NCBI RefSeq assembly: GCF_016065055.1
Contig: NZ_CP065856.1
Location: 310,001-374,000 of the forward strand
Source of the DNA: Halosimplex litoreum
GTDB lineage: Archaea > Halobacteriota > Halobacteria > Halobacteriales > Haloarculaceae
Reading direction: 5' to 3'
DNA: 64,000 nt
Shown: positions 63,713-64,000 of the stretch, in pieces
How the letters are laid out: every line of letters begins with the position of its first letter
How positions within the stretch are numbered: the first letter of the stretch is position 1
Program-made: the position numbers and the translations under genes
The notes under the pieces: model-generated
The model's input: the letters and a program-made list of their open reading frames with translations, nothing else
What the model was told of the DNA's origin: nothing
Database searches by the model: none

Positions 63713-64000
63713 TTACTCCTCGGCCTCGCGCTCGACCCGGGTCACGTCGTCCATCGTCTCCCGTCGGCGGACGACCCGCGGCTCGCCGCCCTCGACGGCG
63801 ACTTCGGCGGGGCGGGGCTGGGAGTGGAACTGGTTCGCGAGTTCGTAGCCGTAGGCGCCCGCGTTGCCGATCGCGAGCAGGTCCTCGCGCTCCGGACGCG
63901 CCACCGGTCGGTCCGTACAGAACACGTCCGCGCTCGTACAACAGGGCCCGCCGACCGCGACGGGCTCGACCGCCCGGTCGGGCGCCGAGACGTTCGCGAT
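63713..64000 (-). CDS. lysA: Diaminopimelate decarboxylase, C-terminus only
   Basis: The last 95 residues of LysA, which decarboxylates meso-diaminopimelate to lysine with PLP; the rest is beyond the right window edge. The substrate-binding Cys lies in VGGPCCTSADVF. DLLAIGNAGAYGYELANQFHSQPRPAEVAV is the conserved C-terminal sheet, with the PLP-contacting Tyr. It ends with RRRETMDDVTRVE. The stop is one base before the dapE start codon, so lysA and dapE are the end of a lysine operon. Confidence 0.88.
   Translation of the reverse strand: MANVSAPDRAVEPVAVGGPCCTSADVFCTDRPVARPEREDLLAIGNAGAYGYELANQFHSQPRPAEVAVEGGEPRVVRRRETMDDVTRVEREAEE

Overview
The window is chromosomal DNA of a haloarchaeon (class Halobacteria), probably near Haloarculaceae. 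The evidence is very high GC with strong codon bias, acidic proteins, Tat-type lipoprotein signals, and many genes with a TATA-like box about 25-30 bases before the start codon (leaderless mRNAs). Characteristic families include RfcL, a TrmB regulator, a PurN-PurH fusion, an archaeal pilin, DUF7537-like lipoproteins and the DAP lysine pathway. The genus is an inference. No rRNA, tRNA or CRISPR array was recognised.

Layout. 1-7.4 kb: hisF, a zinc-ribbon gene cut by the window edge, a haem-copper oxidase in which subunits I and II are one protein, and a GH2 beta-mannosidase. 7.4-17.3 kb: small membrane and lipoproteins, purL, a universal stress protein, a two-domain multicopper oxidase and a DUF4129 membrane protein, with a repeat-bearing intergenic region at 15.75-16.23 kb. 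17.4-20.1 kb: a lipoprotein, a VOC protein, and two convergent pairs: DUF2249 with a cupin, and DUF2249 with a freestanding GluTR-dimerisation-like domain. 20.2-31.8 kb: a predicted alpha-glucoside uptake and hydrolysis locus (TrmB-type regulator, Dpp-type ABC transporter, two tandem GH13 glucosidases). 31.9-34.1 kb: an NAD(P)-binding protein and a CNNM/CorC-type membrane protein. 34.15-36.65 kb: an AT-richer island with an IS1595/ISH4-type element and a PIN-like two-gene cassette. 36.6-37.8 kb: a winged-helix regulator with a DUF7521 membrane protein and a decayed copy of the latter. 37.9-40.8 kb: two radical SAM/SPASM enzymes of the Ahb haem type flanking a PaaB-like partner. 41-50.8 kb: RNase H-like protein, DUF5788, a winged-helix/zinc-ribbon regulator, malic enzyme-PTA fusion, haem A synthase, rfcL, a VapBC pair and a YihY-type membrane protein. 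51-57.8 kb: an HTH regulator, a GNAT, a second repeat element, an acyl-CoA dehydrogenase, a Thr/Pro-rich lipoprotein, a SHOCT protein, an oxidoreductase remnant and a pilin-like protein. 58-64 kb: purNH, purB, a phosphoribosyltransferase, two small membrane proteins and the dapE-lysA end of a lysine operon.

Functional themes. Respiration and haem: the fused oxidase, haem A synthase and the Ahb-type enzymes form a plausible haem-to-oxidase supply line spread over the window. Purine synthesis is represented by purL, purNH and purB. Sugar use centres on the TrmB/ABC/GH13 locus.

The most unusual signal is a pair of homologous non-coding elements (about 15.76-16.05 and 53.04-53.33 kb). They share three sequence blocks and a hairpin whose outer stem is complementary in both copies although the stem sequence differs, which suggests selection for structure. 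A 57-bp tandem array grows out of the 3' end of the first copy, and a related 26-bp array lies at 54.6 kb.
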